The notes: generated by a model not told the origin, from the letters alone. Positions 35,134 through 48,970 are shown, numbered from the stretch's first letter. The stretch: DNA of 64,000 bases from Neocallimastix lanati (nom. inval.) (GCA_016946835.1 JACVTC010000147.1:314501-378500); one strand, 5' to 3'. Translations and numbers: made by a program.

Positions 35134-36267
35134 GACATCATCGTAAAGAAAATAATAGAACTCATAATCAACGTCTTACAAATATTGAAAAGGTTGAAAT
35201 AATGACAAAAAAAGTTACTAATGCTTCAGATCAAGATTTACAGTTTAATTTAATTGTTGAACTTACTAATTCAACGTATGAATGTATGGTTTGTTATAAT
35301 GTTGTAAAACCAAAAGATCATATATGGTCTTGTTCTATTTGTTATAATGTTTTCCATTTAAATTGTATTAAAAAATGGGCAAGAACAGATGTTTCAACTG
35401 CAGGTAAAGATGGTGGTTGGCGTTGTCCGGGTTGTCAATCTGCTATCAGTGAAGTTCCTAATAAATATACTTGTTTCTGTGGTAAGATAGAAAATCCAAG
35501 ATTTAATCCATATATTACTCCTCATTCTTGTACAAATATTTGTGGTAAACCTAGGGATTGTTCTCATCCATGTCGTGAACAATGTCATCCTGGACCATGT
35601 CCACCATGTACTTTATTTGCTCCAGAAGAAAAATGTTATTGTGGTAAAAAAAGTTATACTTATCGTTGTAGTGATTTACAAAAGAATAAACAAGTTATTA
35701 TGGAACAAAAATGTTGTGGAGAAGTATGTGGTAAATTATTAAATTGTGGTAAACATACCTGTAAAAAATTGTGTCATCCTGGTCCTTGTGATGACTGTGA
35801 AGAAAAAACCACTCAAACTTGTTATTGTGGTAAAGAAACAAAAGAATATGAATGTGGTAAGGAACATAAATATTCTTGTCATACCCCTTGTGAATATGTA
35901 TACCCATGTAAGGTTCATAAATGTGAAAGATATTGTCATCCTCAATCAGAACATGATGATTGTTGTCCATATGATCCATCTGTAAGTTATTTTTATTTTT
36001 ATTTTTATTTTTATTTTTATTTTTATTTTATATTTTTTTATTTTTATTTTTATTTTTATTTTTTTTTTTTTATTTTTATTTTTATTTTTATTTTTATTTT
36101 TATTTTTATTTTTATTTTTATTTTATATTTTTTTATTTTTATTTTTATTTTTATTTTTATTTTTATTTTTATTTTTATTTTTATTTTTATTTTTATTTTT
36201 ATTTTTATTTTTATTTTTATTTTTATTTTTATTTTTATTTTTATTTTTATTTTTATTTTTATTTTTA

Positions 36268-36298
<31 letters not shown>

Positions 36299-38920
36299 TT
36301 TATTTTTATTTTTATTTTTATTTTTATTTTTATTTTTATTTTTATTTTTATTTTTATTTTTATTTTTATTTTTATTTTTATTTTTATTTTTATTTTTATT
36401 TTTATTTTTATTTTTATTTTTATTTTTATTTTTATTTATTTTTTATTTATATTTTTATTTTTACTTTTATTTATATTTATATTTTTACTTTTATTTATAT
36501 TTATATTTTTATTTTTATTTTTCTTACATAATAATATAAAATGATATTAAATTATATTAAATTAAAAATTATAATATTAGGTTTATGTAAGATGTCCTTG
36601 TGGTGCTAAAACTGTAGTGGAAATTTTAGGAGGAAGAAATAGAAAAAGTTGTACTGATGAATTAGTATTTTGTGATAATATATGTAATAAATTATTACCT
36701 TGTGGTCATAATTGTCAAGCAAAATGTCACTTTGGACAATGTCCAACTTGTCAATTAAATGTTTCTATTAAATGTAGATGTGGAAGTAAAACTTTTGAAA
36801 CTCCATGTAGTGAACTTTCATTAAATAGTAGTGAAGAGTTGCAATTACCGTTATGTAATAAAAAATGTAATAATCTTCTTAATTGTGGTAGACATCGTTG
36901 CACAAATGTTTGTTGTCCAGCGAAGGGTAAACCATTAGATTCATTGGAAGCATTTCAATATCATAAGTGTCAATTAACTTGTAACAAACCGTTAAATTGT
37001 GGTAACCATACTTGTCAAGAACCATGCCATCGTGGTCCATGTCATCGTTGTTATGTTGCTACATTTGAAGATTTAGTTTGTCATTGTGGTAAAACTAGGT
37101 TAGAGGCACCGATTCCTTGTGGTGTTACTTCAGTGGAATGTAAGTTCCCATGTATTCGTCGTAAACCATGTGGCCATCCACAATTCTCTGTTCATAATTG
37201 TCATGGAGATGATGTACCTTGTCCACCATGTGTTCTATTAACTGAAAGAAAATGTCAATGTGGAGGTTCTATTGTTAAGAATATACCATGTTTCAGTACT
37301 CAACCAGTATCTTGTGGCAAACCATGTCAAAAGAGAAGATCAGATTGTGGTCATAAGTGTAATAGAATTTGTCATACTGGAAATTGTGAAGATGAACCCT
37401 GTAAGGAAATTTGTGATGCTGTTAAAAAGAGTTGTCCACATCGATGCAAGGAAGTTTGTCATTTAGGTAAACCATGTCCAGAAGATGAACCTTGTCAAGA
37501 AATTATTGTTGCTATGTGTAAATGTGGTAATATTTCAATGGATGTTAAATGTGAAGCTACTTTAGATAATCCACGTCATTCTACATTTATTCAACTTCAA
37601 TGTGATGATTCTTGTGCTTTAAAAGAACGTAATAGACGTCTTGCAGAAGCTCTAGGTGTGTCTGTAGATACAGTCACTGATCCAAAAACAACCTATCCAA
37701 GTGGTCTCTGCGATTTTACTCGTCAAAATTATCAATGGGTACGTGAATTAGAAGGAAAATTAAATGATTTCATGAAATCGAGTGAAACTATACTAAAACT
37801 TCCAAAGATGAAACCTACCCATACTATATTTTATGGTAAATATGCTAGATATTACTATAATTTCAAGGTTACCTATTATGATTATCCACCAAATCAAACG
37901 GTAGCTATAGAAAAAGTTATTGGAACTCAAATTCCTGGAACTTTAATTAGCGATTTTGTATTAATACCAGGTTGTGATGATTATGAAAAGAAGGAATATG
38001 TTAGTGTAAATGAAAAAACACATGTTACCAATGCAATCAATGCTATCATTATGGTTGGTATTAAAAAGGGATTAACCAACAATGATTTAGAAATTTTATT
38101 AAAACCAATCTTTGGCGTTACCACTGATTTTACTATTGATTGGGTACATAATGATGAAGATGCTGTTATTATGATTGATCATATTAATAAACCTTCAGCA
38201 ACAAATCCAAATACGTTTGTACAACAAAAATTATCACCGGAAGAATTAGAAGAATTATTAGAAGATTGTTGTGTTAGAATTGAAGATAAATTTGTTAATA
38301 ATGAATGGGCTGATGAAGTTCGTTGTTGTTGGGTTAATTCTTCTATGGAGGTTGTGGAGCCTAAAAAGAATAATAATAATAATAGTAATGAAAATATTCA
38401 TACTCCTGTTACCAAGAGAAGACCACCAGTTCTTGAAAGTAACGCTCTAGAAATCGAAGATAATATTTGGGAAGTTTTAAATACTAGTGAAAATATTACT
38501 AATAAAAATAATAACACTAAGAATTCAGATCCATGGGATGAAGGAGAAGCAACTACTTATGCCAAATCATCACTTGTAAATAATATAGATGATCTTGATA
38601 ATTGGGATACTGGTTTTGATGAAGATGGAAATAAAAAGGAAGAAAATGGAAATCCAACAACTTCAAAAACTACTGATAATAAACTTAGTAATGATGAAGA
38701 ATTAAATGCATTATTAGAATTAGAAATCTATGGTGAAATAAGAACAAAACCTTCTACTCCAATTCATACACTAGATGTTAAAAATAATAATTCCGCTAAA
38801 GCTTCTACCAATAACAATAAAAAATCAACCTCTGCATCTTCTTCTTCCTCCTCTTCTAATAATAATAATAATAATGAAGATGATATTGTTGATGATTGGA
38901 TGGAATTAGCTGATGATTGA
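34446..38920 (+). CDS. NFX1: NF-X1/FAP1-type zinc-finger protein with RING and R3H-like region
   Basis: Two exons, 34446-35981 and 36581-38920, joined in phase 0 across a GTAAGT...TTAG intron; product 1,291 residues. Residues 1-265 are Asn/Lys-rich and disordered. A C4HC3 RING/PHD-like finger lies at about 280-335 (CMVCYN, CSICYNVFHLNC, WRCPGC). NFX1 fingers run from about 355 to 870 on both sides of the splice (for example CGKPRDCSHPCREQCHPGPC and CGHNCQAKCHFGQCPTC). An R3H-like region lies at about 885-980 (FTRQNYQWVRELEGKL, KYARYYYNFKVTYYDYPP), followed by an acidic Ser/Asn-rich tail. This is the full family architecture. The family acts in the nucleus and in mRNA/ubiquitin regulation, and yeast FAP1 binds FKBP12; the role here is inferred. 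Its truncated paralogue lies 3.3 kb upstream on the same strand. Confidence 0.93.
35982..36580 (+). repeat. Intron filled with (ATTTTT)n hexanucleotide array
   Basis: The 599-bp intron of the NF-X1 gene begins GTAAGTTATT and ends ATAATATTAG. About 450 bp of it is a nearly pure ATTTTT array. In the sense direction this repeat has no stop codon in any frame, so an unspliced transcript stays open until 36539. This explains the strange Phe/Ile/Leu/Tyr tail of the long open frame here. Confidence 0.92.
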
Positions 38921-39641
38921 AATGAAATAAAATCAAATCTAAAATTTAGACCTAATTCTAAAGCTAAAAATAAATCACTACAAAATCATTAATCCAAATT
39001 AAATTTCAAAACTAAAAAAATTAGAAAACAAGGTAAAAAACCTCAAACTAAAACTCAATTGCAAGCTTTGAGAAATGATTTAAATTTAGATTTGAATTTA
39101 AAAATTTTTAATATTAAAATATCTTTCACTAATCTACTAATTTATTTAAGTTTTTTATTAATTCTTTTTTTCTTCGTTTTTTTTTTTTTTATATACGTAT
39201 TATCATCTAACTTTTTTTTTTTTTTTATTAATTTAATTTAATTTTATATAACTATATATTTATTTTTATTTGATATTATAATTTATTTTTTTAATATAAT
39301 ATTTTATATTTTATAATTTATGTTTTGTTTTATTTTATTTATTTATTTTTTTTTTTTTTTTTTTTTTTATTTAATTTTATTTTATTTTATTTTTCTTTTC
39401 TATTATTATTATTATAATTATTATTATTATTATTATTATTTCTTATTTTTTATCATTTTTTCTTTATTAGAAAAACTTAGTCATAACAATTATTTAATAG
39501 ATTTCAATATTTAAGAATGTATTATAAAATAAAATAATAATAATTATATTAAAAAAAAAAAAAAAATTAAAATTTAGAGAAAAAATTAAAATAAATAAAA
39601 AAATTAATAAATAAATAAATAAAATCAAAAAAAGATAAAAG

Positions 39642-39711
<70 letters not shown>

Positions 39712-39764
39712 TATTTGTTTCTATGATTAATGTATTTATTATAATAATAAGATTAAAGTTTTTC

Positions 39765-39797
<33 letters not shown>

Positions 39798-39849
39798 TAT
39801 ATATATATATTTATGTATAGGTATATTTCTTTGTTGTTATTTATCAATT
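38921..39849. other. AT-rich intergenic between convergent genes
   Basis: 3' flanks of the NF-X1 gene (plus) and of the seven-exon gene (minus). Contains T-rich tracts, an ATT array near 39402-39440 and A68 at 39642-39709. No gene is seen. Confidence 0.55.
39642..39709. repeat. 68-nt A homopolymer
   Basis: Uninterrupted A run in the 3' flank shared by two convergent genes. Confidence 0.9.
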
Positions 39850-40202
39850 TTAAGTGTAGCTTTTAACAACTTCATCTATTATTATCAATAAATAATATAT
39901 ATAATAAAGAATATAAAAAATAAAAATAAATAATAATAATAATAATAAAAGTTTAATATTTGTTAAAAAAAGAAAAATATATATATATATATATATTGAT
40001 AAATTATAATGTACAATTTAATTTATTGGAGAAATAATTAATATGTTTAAATAAAAAAAAAAAAAAAAAAAAAAAAAATTTACCTAATTGATTACTAAAA
40101 ATATTATATAACCGTATTAGCTGAAAACATTTCTTCTTCAATTGATCACCATAGTTCATAAATTTTAATCTATTATCTAAGGTCTAATCATTTTTATTAA
40201 AA

Positions 40203-40233
<31 letters not shown>

Positions 40234-40355
40234 GGAGGGTTAATTTTCAATTTTTAATATTATTAGTATTAATAAATTAGATATGGATTATTTAAATATA
40301 ATATAATATATTATATTATTTTAATAAAATATATTATTTTGTTTAAAATAATAAT

Positions 40356-40426
<71 letters not shown>

Positions 40427-41278
40427 TAATAATAATAATAATAATAATTATAATAATAATAAATATTAATTAAGTTTTTAACTTACCAATCCATTATTAT
40501 CTAAATCACCTTTATCATCCAAAATAAAATTATTAGCTTTAGTTTTATTACTTTGAATATTATTGAAAAAATGAGATATATCGGATTTGAAAGAAATCAA
40601 CTATAGTTTAATTTATTATTAAAATTAAAAATAAATATATAATTTCGTTTAATAGAAAATAAAAATATAAGAATTATATATAATAGAATAAAATAAAATA
40701 ATATATATATTTTTTATGTTTATATATAAATATAATAATATTTACTTCTTGTAATTCTTCGTTTGTTAATTCTTGAATATCATTTAATATTAAATCCGGA
40801 GTTCCTATAATACTATTATTTTGTCTTTTGAATAAATTTTCTTTACTTATTTCATTGGATAGTGTATTATTTTGATTATATTGCTCTCTAAGTCTATCAT
40901 TTTCTTTATCATTATTATTATTTATATTATTGAATGGAGGATTGTCTTCTATTACTGACTGGTTGAATTTAGTACTCGTTTTTTCTAATATAGGTATTTT
41001 TTCTTTTTCATTATTATTATTATTATTATTATTATTTTCTATTTGATCGATTGAATTATTCTTATGAACTTCAATTTCAAATTCAGTTTTTGCATTACTA
41101 TAGTTTTCTTTTATATCTTCATTTTCTTCTATTCTTTCTTTTCCTTTATTCATCTTATTAATCTTTTCTTTGTTTTTAATTTCACTATTTTCATTACCTG
41201 TATTACTTGTAGAATTACTATAATTGAATGAATTATTACTGGAGCTGCTTTTTTCATAAAACGAGGAGGAACTACTTG

Positions 41279-41313
<35 letters not shown>

Positions 41314-42042
41314 AATTTGTTTAATTTTTTATTCTTACTAATGGACCTAATGATTTTTTTATTTTTCTTATTACTATATTTCTTTTGTTTATGGTTTTTA
41401 TCAATGGATGAATTATTATAAGTAATTTTTTGACAATTTATTGGGTAATCATCTTCCCATTCTGAATCACTCTTAATATTATTATTATCATTCTTCTTAG
41501 TATCTTCTTCTTCTTCTTCTTCCTTAATTTTTACTTTATCTTTGGATTTAAATTTAGGATTTAGGCTTTCACTGTTTCCATGATATATATTATAGTTGGT
41601 TATATTTTGTTTATGGTTCTCATTACTCTCTGTTGAATTTCCATGTTTATTATTATAATTAGGATGTTGATCAGTATGACCATTTTTTGTAGTTAATAGT
41701 TTATATTTCTTTTTATGATGATTGATACGACTATTACAATAAATGGATAAATGACATCCAATCTTTCCATTATAGATAGGTGATACTTTTTTATTGGAAC
41801 AAACTGAACGAGATGAAGATATCGCTTTTAACATTTTAAATTTAAGAAGTTTATATTTTAGCTGGTTCTTCCTCTTATTTAAAAGGTATAATCGATAGTT
41901 GAAATGCTTTGATATCAAGGAAGATTTTAATTGATAAGAATTTGATCTTTTCTGAAGAATTTTATGATTTTGATCATGATGTATTACCTTTTTAATTTTT
42001 TGATAGTCATTTGTACTTGTTAAACCGACTCTTTCTTTTTTA

Positions 42043-42073
<31 letters not shown>

Positions 42074-42978
42074 TTTTCATTTCTTTTACTTTTATATTTT
42101 TATTCTTATCCATTTTATTGTTATCATTGATATTATTATCATTCCATTCTTTATTCCATAAAAGATCCATTATCATTTGTGAATCCAATTCTGATATAAA
42201 ATCTAATTCATTATTCTTTGTGGCAACGACTTCTTGATTTTTAACATTACTACTTTTATTTATCAATTTATTACTATTATAATCATTATCCTATGTTTTT
42301 TTTAAGTTATTATTATATAAAAAAAATATTAACATATATTTGTTAAAAATTATAAGAAGAAATATATGAAGATATGAATTATATATATATTTATATATTT
42401 ATAAATATAATAATAAGTGATACAAAAAAATTTTTTTTTTTATTTATATTACGATGATATTTTGAATCCTATCTGATTTTAAAGTATTATTAGATTCATC
42501 ATTTTCGTTTTCCTTTGATGTATCTTCTTTCTTTACTTTTTCCTCTTTTTTATATGAATAATCTATATTTGTAATTTCTGTTGTTTTTTCTTTTCGATAT
42601 TATTGTATATAAATAATATATTTTTTTTTATTTTTTATTTTTATTATAAAGATAAATATTATATGGAAATTAGTATCTTATGTAAATTCATATTTACTTT
42701 ATTTTAAAGTAAAAAAAAAATTTTTTTTTAAAACAAATATTTATTCTTACTTTGATCGTTGTTATCTTCATAAATTGATAATGAAGAATTTACATTTGTA
42801 GAATTAATATTATCTGTTTTATATATATATATATATAAGACATATTTTATAAGTAATCAATTTATAAAATTTATAAATTCAAAAAAATGTAAAATATATA
42901 TATAAAAATATTAAAAGAAGTTTTAATTTAAATATATATAAATATATATATTAATGTTAGAATTTATAAAATTTATAT

Positions 42979-43018
<40 letters not shown>

Positions 43019-43951
43019 AAAACAAAAATACATACTGAAAATTTTCCTTAAATTATATTCAATATTATTATTTTCAACATCGAACATTTCATTGATTTCC
43101 TCCATAAGTCGATTTTGTTTTTCCTCTAGTATGATATCCAGTTGTTTCTGTTGTAAATTTAATTCTTTGAAAGCATTTTTCCTCATAGTTTGATATCTTT
43201 CAATATCATTTTTTTGAACTTCTTCTGAAAAATTAATCATTATATTGGTGGCGGGTGGAGAGGAAGAAAGTGAAGAAGAAGATGATGATGATGATGATGA
43301 TGTGGATGGAGGCGTAAATACATTCTTATAATACTTTTGATTGGTTAAAGATGATTTTTTTTTAGAATAGTTTTGAGGATAACAATGGTGATGTCGGTCG
43401 TGGTGATGACGATTTATTTTATTGTCCCTCACATCAATATCAATATTATTATCATTATTATCATTAATAGCATTATATATTTTTTTAATAAAATGTTTTG
43501 ATAATAGTATATCATTATCATTGCCCTTATCTTTATTATTATCATTAATATTATCATTAATATTATCATTATTTTTATATGAAGAATTATTATTTGGAAG
43601 GGAGGAAGAGGAAATTCTATTCTGATTTGATGATGAAGTTGCACTTAATATATCGGACTGACCGATTAATTTATCAGTAGAAAAATCGGGGATCGAGTTT
43701 TCAAATTCGAATTCTTCTTTAATATCTTCCTTTGTATTATTTTTTATAATTTCTGTATTAGTAGAATCGCTTAACTCAGTAACAGTTGTTGTTGTTTTTG
43801 CTGTTTTAGGTCCTTCAGAATTTATCAATGAATCCTTCAAAAATTTTATTCCATCGTAAAGGCAATAGTTATCAGTAGAGTTTAATTCATGACTATTTAA
43901 TATTGACTGATAGGCGTCATAGCTTTCGCATTCTTCAATAACATTACTCAT
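39850..43951 (-). CDS. Seven-exon gene for a low-complexity, partly coiled-coil protein (unknown)
   Basis: Exons read from splice sites on the minus strand: 43951-43036, 42813-42751, 42589-42453, 42290-40746, 40600-40487, 40183-40084 and 39875-39850. Every junction keeps phase, all introns start GT and end AG, and the sum is 966 codons plus stop. The protein starts MSNVIEECESYDAYQ. It has Ser-rich and His-rich tracts, a probable coiled coil in exon 1 (ERYQTMRKNAFKELNLQQKQ, then EEKQNRLMEEINEMF), a Lys-rich basic middle, poly-Ser and Glu-rich stretches, and a helical C-terminus (RLKFMNYGDQLKKKCFQLIR to DEVVKSYT). No known domain was recognised and there is no signal peptide. The basic low-complexity composition suggests a nuclear or cytoskeletal role, but this is only a guess. 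The exon 3 acceptor and the tiny last exon are the least certain. Confidence 0.72.
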
Positions 43952-44026
43952 TTTAGAAATTTTCGAGTTTAACTTTTTTTTTTTTTTTATTCTATTATAC
44001 AATATTCAATTATAAGTTATATTACG

Positions 44027-44062
<36 letters not shown>

Positions 44063-44253
44063 AATTGCTGCGTAAAATATATTTTATAATATATTCTTAT
44101 TATATTAGAACATTATAACAATTCTCTAATAAAAATTTAAAGTTTTGATTAAACTATTAAACTTTATTTATTATAAAAAAAATTGGTTTTATATCTATTT
44201 TTATAAAAATATAAAATTTAAAATTATTTATTATTATTGTAACCATATAATCG

Positions 44254-44291
<38 letters not shown>

Positions 44292-44521
44292 TAATTATAA
44301 AATTAGATTAACAAATTATTATTATTATTTTTTTTTTAATAATTTTAAATTTTATTATTTGTTTTTTTTTTATGTTTTTTTGTTGTTGTTATTGAAACTC
44401 AGAATAAACTAAAAAAAGTTTTTTATTTTTTTTTTTACCAAAAATATTATAAATTTTGTTTATGAATTATGCATTGAAGAATCTTTGTAAAACCAATTAT
44501 TTAATAATTTTTCGTTTACCC

Positions 44522-44563
<42 letters not shown>

Positions 44564-45065
44564 AAAGACAAATACACATTTATTTAAAAATATTTTAATC
44601 TTCAAAATATATGTGTATATATATATAAATAAATATATATATAATTTTTTTTTTTTTTTTTATTTTTATATTTTTAATTAAATATATATACATATTAACT
44701 AACATAAATAAATTCATTAAATGTATTACCATATTATATATTTTATATTTTTTATAATAATTGTAAGTTCGTATTTTTTTTTTTTTTTTTTTTTTACTTT
44801 ATTTATAATTAATATAGAAAAAAAAATTTTTTTATTATAAAACTTTAATTTTTATTAATATAAATTTTAATAATATAGAAAGCAATAATGAAATATTATA
44901 TAAATATAAAGTCTTTTTTTTTTCTTTTTTTTTTTTTTTTTTATTATATTATATATATATATTTTATTTAATTTTATTTAATTTTTTATTTTTTACAGTA
45001 TTATTTTTTAAACATGTATAGTATAATGTTTAACTGTATTATATATATATATATTTAAATTGTTT
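43952..45065. other. AT-rich intergenic
   Basis: 5' flank of the seven-exon gene and 3' flank of the phosphatase gene. Holds A tracts (about 44028-44058 and 44254-44288) and TA repeats at 44526-44561. No gene is seen. Confidence 0.55.
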
Positions 45066-45890
45066 TTAATTAAGTGGTTCAAAACATTCATTATTAGATG
45101 GGAAATATTCTTTAAATCGGTCATAGAATGAAAGTAATGGACAGGCATTAAAGTCACACCAATTGGTTTTAATGATTTTACCATTGTAGATAACTCTAAT
45201 CACATAATCACTGAAATCAATACTTTCAATGCTACTTTCATCATCATTTTTTTTCCATAATTCGAAGATAAGATTAGAAGCATAGGGAGGCCATTCCATG
45301 GGTTCAACTCCTAAAGCACCCATAATTGGACCAACTGAATTATCATGGGCAGAATAAATATAGAATGTTGGAATATTTGAATTATTCTTACCAAGAGGTT
45401 TACTTTCAATCACTTTTTCTATATTGCGAACAATTTCCTTTAAGGCATAACCAATTCCAGCAGTAAGGTACTTTTTACTATTTTCTGCCTTTGAATAAAA
45501 AAATTCATACTCAAAATCACCGTTATTACTTATTTGAGTTATCATTTCGGTATTATAATCACAATTTCCTTTAATGCATGGTAATTTCATATTATGACAT
45601 GTTCTTGCTAAATATGTATCCACATAACTGATCATAAAATAAACATAAATAATATAATTTGGAAATAATTAATATGTATATATAAATATATATAAAGAAT
45701 ATATATATATTAAAAAAATATCAAAAAAAAAGAATAAAAAAATAAAAAAAAAAACTATATTATTAATGTGATAATAATAATTAATTTTTTTTAATATATT
45801 AATTCTTATCAAATCCTTTTTTTTTTTTTATTATTATTATTTTTTATAAAAAAATATCTTACATAAAATATTAACATTTAAAAATAAATT

Positions 45891-45924
<34 letters not shown>

Positions 45925-46325
45925 TTTTATTTATTTATTTAATTTATTTAATTAATATTATTGCTTTTTTCTTTCCCTCTCTATCTTTCTCTCTCCTTTC
46001 TCCTTCTCTTTATTTTCTTTTTTTCTTTCTTTACTCACCTTTCATATCCATAATTTTCGTCCTCTTCCAAAGCATAACCAAGATATTGATCCAATTTTTT
46101 TTTTAAGGGTAAATTTTTTTGGATATATTCCTTCCAGGTATCCTCATTTTTCAGTTTTTTTTCAATATCATTCAATACTGGACAAGCCTTTGGATTGATT
46201 TGGAAGGTTTCAATTTCTTTTGGTACAGTATGAATAGATATGGCTTTTGAACGGTTGGGTATCAATCCCTTCAATAAGCTTCTAACAGATAACTGTGTTC
46301 TCCTAAAGAATATATTTTTATAATT

Positions 46326-46374
<49 letters not shown>

Positions 46375-47299
46375 CATATATATATATATATTTAAATTTA
46401 ATTATATATATTTTAAATATAATTAAAATATATCTATCTATTTTTAATAATTATAAAAATAATAATATTTATTTATATATTCACAATTATTAATATATAT
46501 ATGTAAATATGTATATATATATATATATAATATATTTATATGTAAGTAATATATAAACTTACAAAACATTTGTACTTCTAACATATAAATTGGATAATGA
46601 TTGTTCATCAATAAATTTTAATTTATCCACATAAATTTCTCTTAAAGCTTTTCCTAACTGTACGTGTTGCTCACTACCTCTGAGTGTAAGTTGTCCCGGG
46701 AACTATTTTAATTAAAGTTATCATCATAATTCCATTTATATATATAGGAATAGATTAATATAGAAATAAAAGTTTATATATATTTTATTTTTATTTTATT
46801 ATTAAATATATTATAAAAAAAAAATATTATATATACACAAGATCCTTTCCAAAGTGTTTTTTCAATAAATGGATTAATGAGATCATAATTAGCCTCAGTA
46901 TCAATGAATTCTAAATAAGTAAGATCACTATTTGGTTCACCAACAGAAACATATTCGTTTGGGGCATTACACTGCCAAGAAACATATTCATTATTTTTCA
47001 CAACAGCAATAGGAGTTCTATCACCGTGACGGATAACAATTTGTACAGATTGCAAAGTAAAACCTTCCTATATATATATTATGTTCATCATTTATAAATA
47101 ATAAATAGTAATTAATATAAAATTCCATATTTATATAATATATTATATCTTATTTTATTTTATCTTTAAAAAATTTATTGAATTTGAATTTTATTTTATT
47201 ATAATATTTTTATTGAATTTTCTCTTTTTTTAACATTTTATTGTTTTAATTGTTTTTATTATAGTTATTATTTTATTTCTCTTCAATTTCCCTCTCTCT

Positions 47300-47340
<41 letters not shown>

Positions 47341-47564
47341 TATAATATTAATAAAGTTGCAAAGTTGCAGGTGTAGTTATTTTATATATATTTACTAACA
47401 ATTGGTTTATAATTCTTTAAAGATGGTTTTCCTGCTTGACAATACTTAGGTTTTGAATTGTCATTGATAGGGGATTTATTTTCATTTGTAGATGAAACAA
47501 AATTTGGAAATGTTTTTCCATAGGCAATAAATCCCAAAATTTCAATTAAATATAAAATTTTCAT
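45066..47564 (-). CDS. Secreted histidine acid phosphatase (branch 2 histidine phosphatase)
   Basis: Five exons on the minus strand: 47564-47400, 47067-46837, 46702-46563, 46302-46039 and 45627-45066; all junctions keep phase, giving 453 residues. Residues 1-18 form a signal peptide. The catalytic RHGDRTP is at 68-74 and the second signature HD (SAHDNSV) at 361-362. Between them are family landmarks C-FPGQLTLRG, LR..Y and YVRSTNVLRTQLSVRSLL. The family hydrolyses phosphomonoesters through a phospho-His intermediate. The closest group by motif is the lysosomal/prostatic acid phosphatase and PXYLP1-like set rather than phytases with a longer insertion, but that placement is from memory. Cysteines at W-Q-C, G-S-C, T-C-H and C-D-F-N-A-C suggest disulfides. 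The protein is secreted or vacuolar. Introns are 78-411 bp and carry A/T runs (A44 at 46327-46370). Confidence 0.9.
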
Positions 47565-48840
47565 TCTTTTTTTTTTTTTTTATATATATTTATTTTATCA
47601 TTAATAAAATATATATATATTTCGATTTTAATTAGTAATTAAGAAGTTCACATATATATATATTTTAAAGCATAAATTTAAAGAAAAAAAAAAAGATTTT
47701 TTCCTCCTTTATAAACTCTATATACATTATTATTATTTTTTAATATTAATATTTTTTTTTTTAAATATATAATATTTAATTAGGAATTTAATTAGGAATT
47801 TAATTAGATTTTTTTAATACAAATAATTAAAAAAAAAAAAATTTTAATTAATAGAAAAATAAAAAATATATATATATATATAATTAAAGTTTTATTATGG
47901 AATAGTATATAAAATTTTGTTACTTATACTTTTTTATTAAGGACTTAAATATAAAGTAAAAAAAAATTTCATATATATTTCTTATTAATATTAATTATTA
48001 TTAGCAATTATAAAAAGTTTAAAATAATATTTATTTTCCTATATATTCCTATATTGAAAACTTTTTTTTTCTTCTTTTTATTTTTTTACATTTGTTCGTT
48101 ATCTATATAACCAAATATCAAATTAATAAATTAAAAAAAATTTTTTTTTATACATATAAAGATATAAAGGTTTAATTATTTTATATAATATATACCTAGA
48201 AATAGTAAATATACATGGTTTTATTTTTCATATAATAGAATTTAAATTTTATATTTTTATATAATTAAACATAAAATAAGTAATGTATGTATGTATGTTA
48301 TATTTTTATCAAATAAAAACAAATGTAAATTATTTCTATTCATACTTATATGATACATTTAATAGTAAATCACATGTATCCACATGTTCAATAATGATTA
48401 ATAAAAAAATTTAAAAACTGTTTAATTTAAATAAATAATTAAAAATATATATAAAAAAAAAAAGCATTATTAATTTCTTTTTGACAGTTAAGCCAAGTAC
48501 TTTTTTAATATTAATATAAAAAATTTCATGAATATATTATATTATTTTATTTTATTAACATATACTATATTATAAGCTTTAACCTTTTTTATTTTTTTGT
48601 TGGTATTTTAAACAGTAAAACCAATTAAAAATCCTATGAATAAATTAATAGAAAAAAAAAAAAAAAAAAAAAAAAAAAACACTTCTTTTATATAATAAAG
48701 TTTTTTTTTTTTTTGTAATAATAATCCATAAAATAATGTTAATCTCCACTTCTTAATTCGTTTCTCTAAAAAAAATGATAATAATATTAGTAATAATAAT
48801 AATAGCCCAAAAACCTCATGTTCTTAATTTATTTAATTTT
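47565..48840. other. AT-rich 5' flank of the phosphatase gene
   Basis: A/T-rich sequence with T and A runs and TA repeats; no gene is seen. A 30-nt piece at 48501-48530 matches the 3' untranslated part of the LINE at 59.5-62 kb. Confidence 0.5.
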
Positions 48841-48847
48841 TATATTT

Positions 48848-48970
48848 TTATTTTAAATCAAATACTCGAATGATTGAAGCCTTGATTCCTCTCAAGGATT
48901 CTATTCTATCCTCCATCTTCATATTAGTATTTGTATATTTAAAAGAATTTTCAAATTGTTTGTTATGAAT

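Noticed and set aside
35982-36539. Long Phe/Ile/Leu/Tyr repeat protein end
   Set aside because: It is read-through of an intron with clear GTAAGT and TTAG borders. Splicing restores NFX1 fingers.
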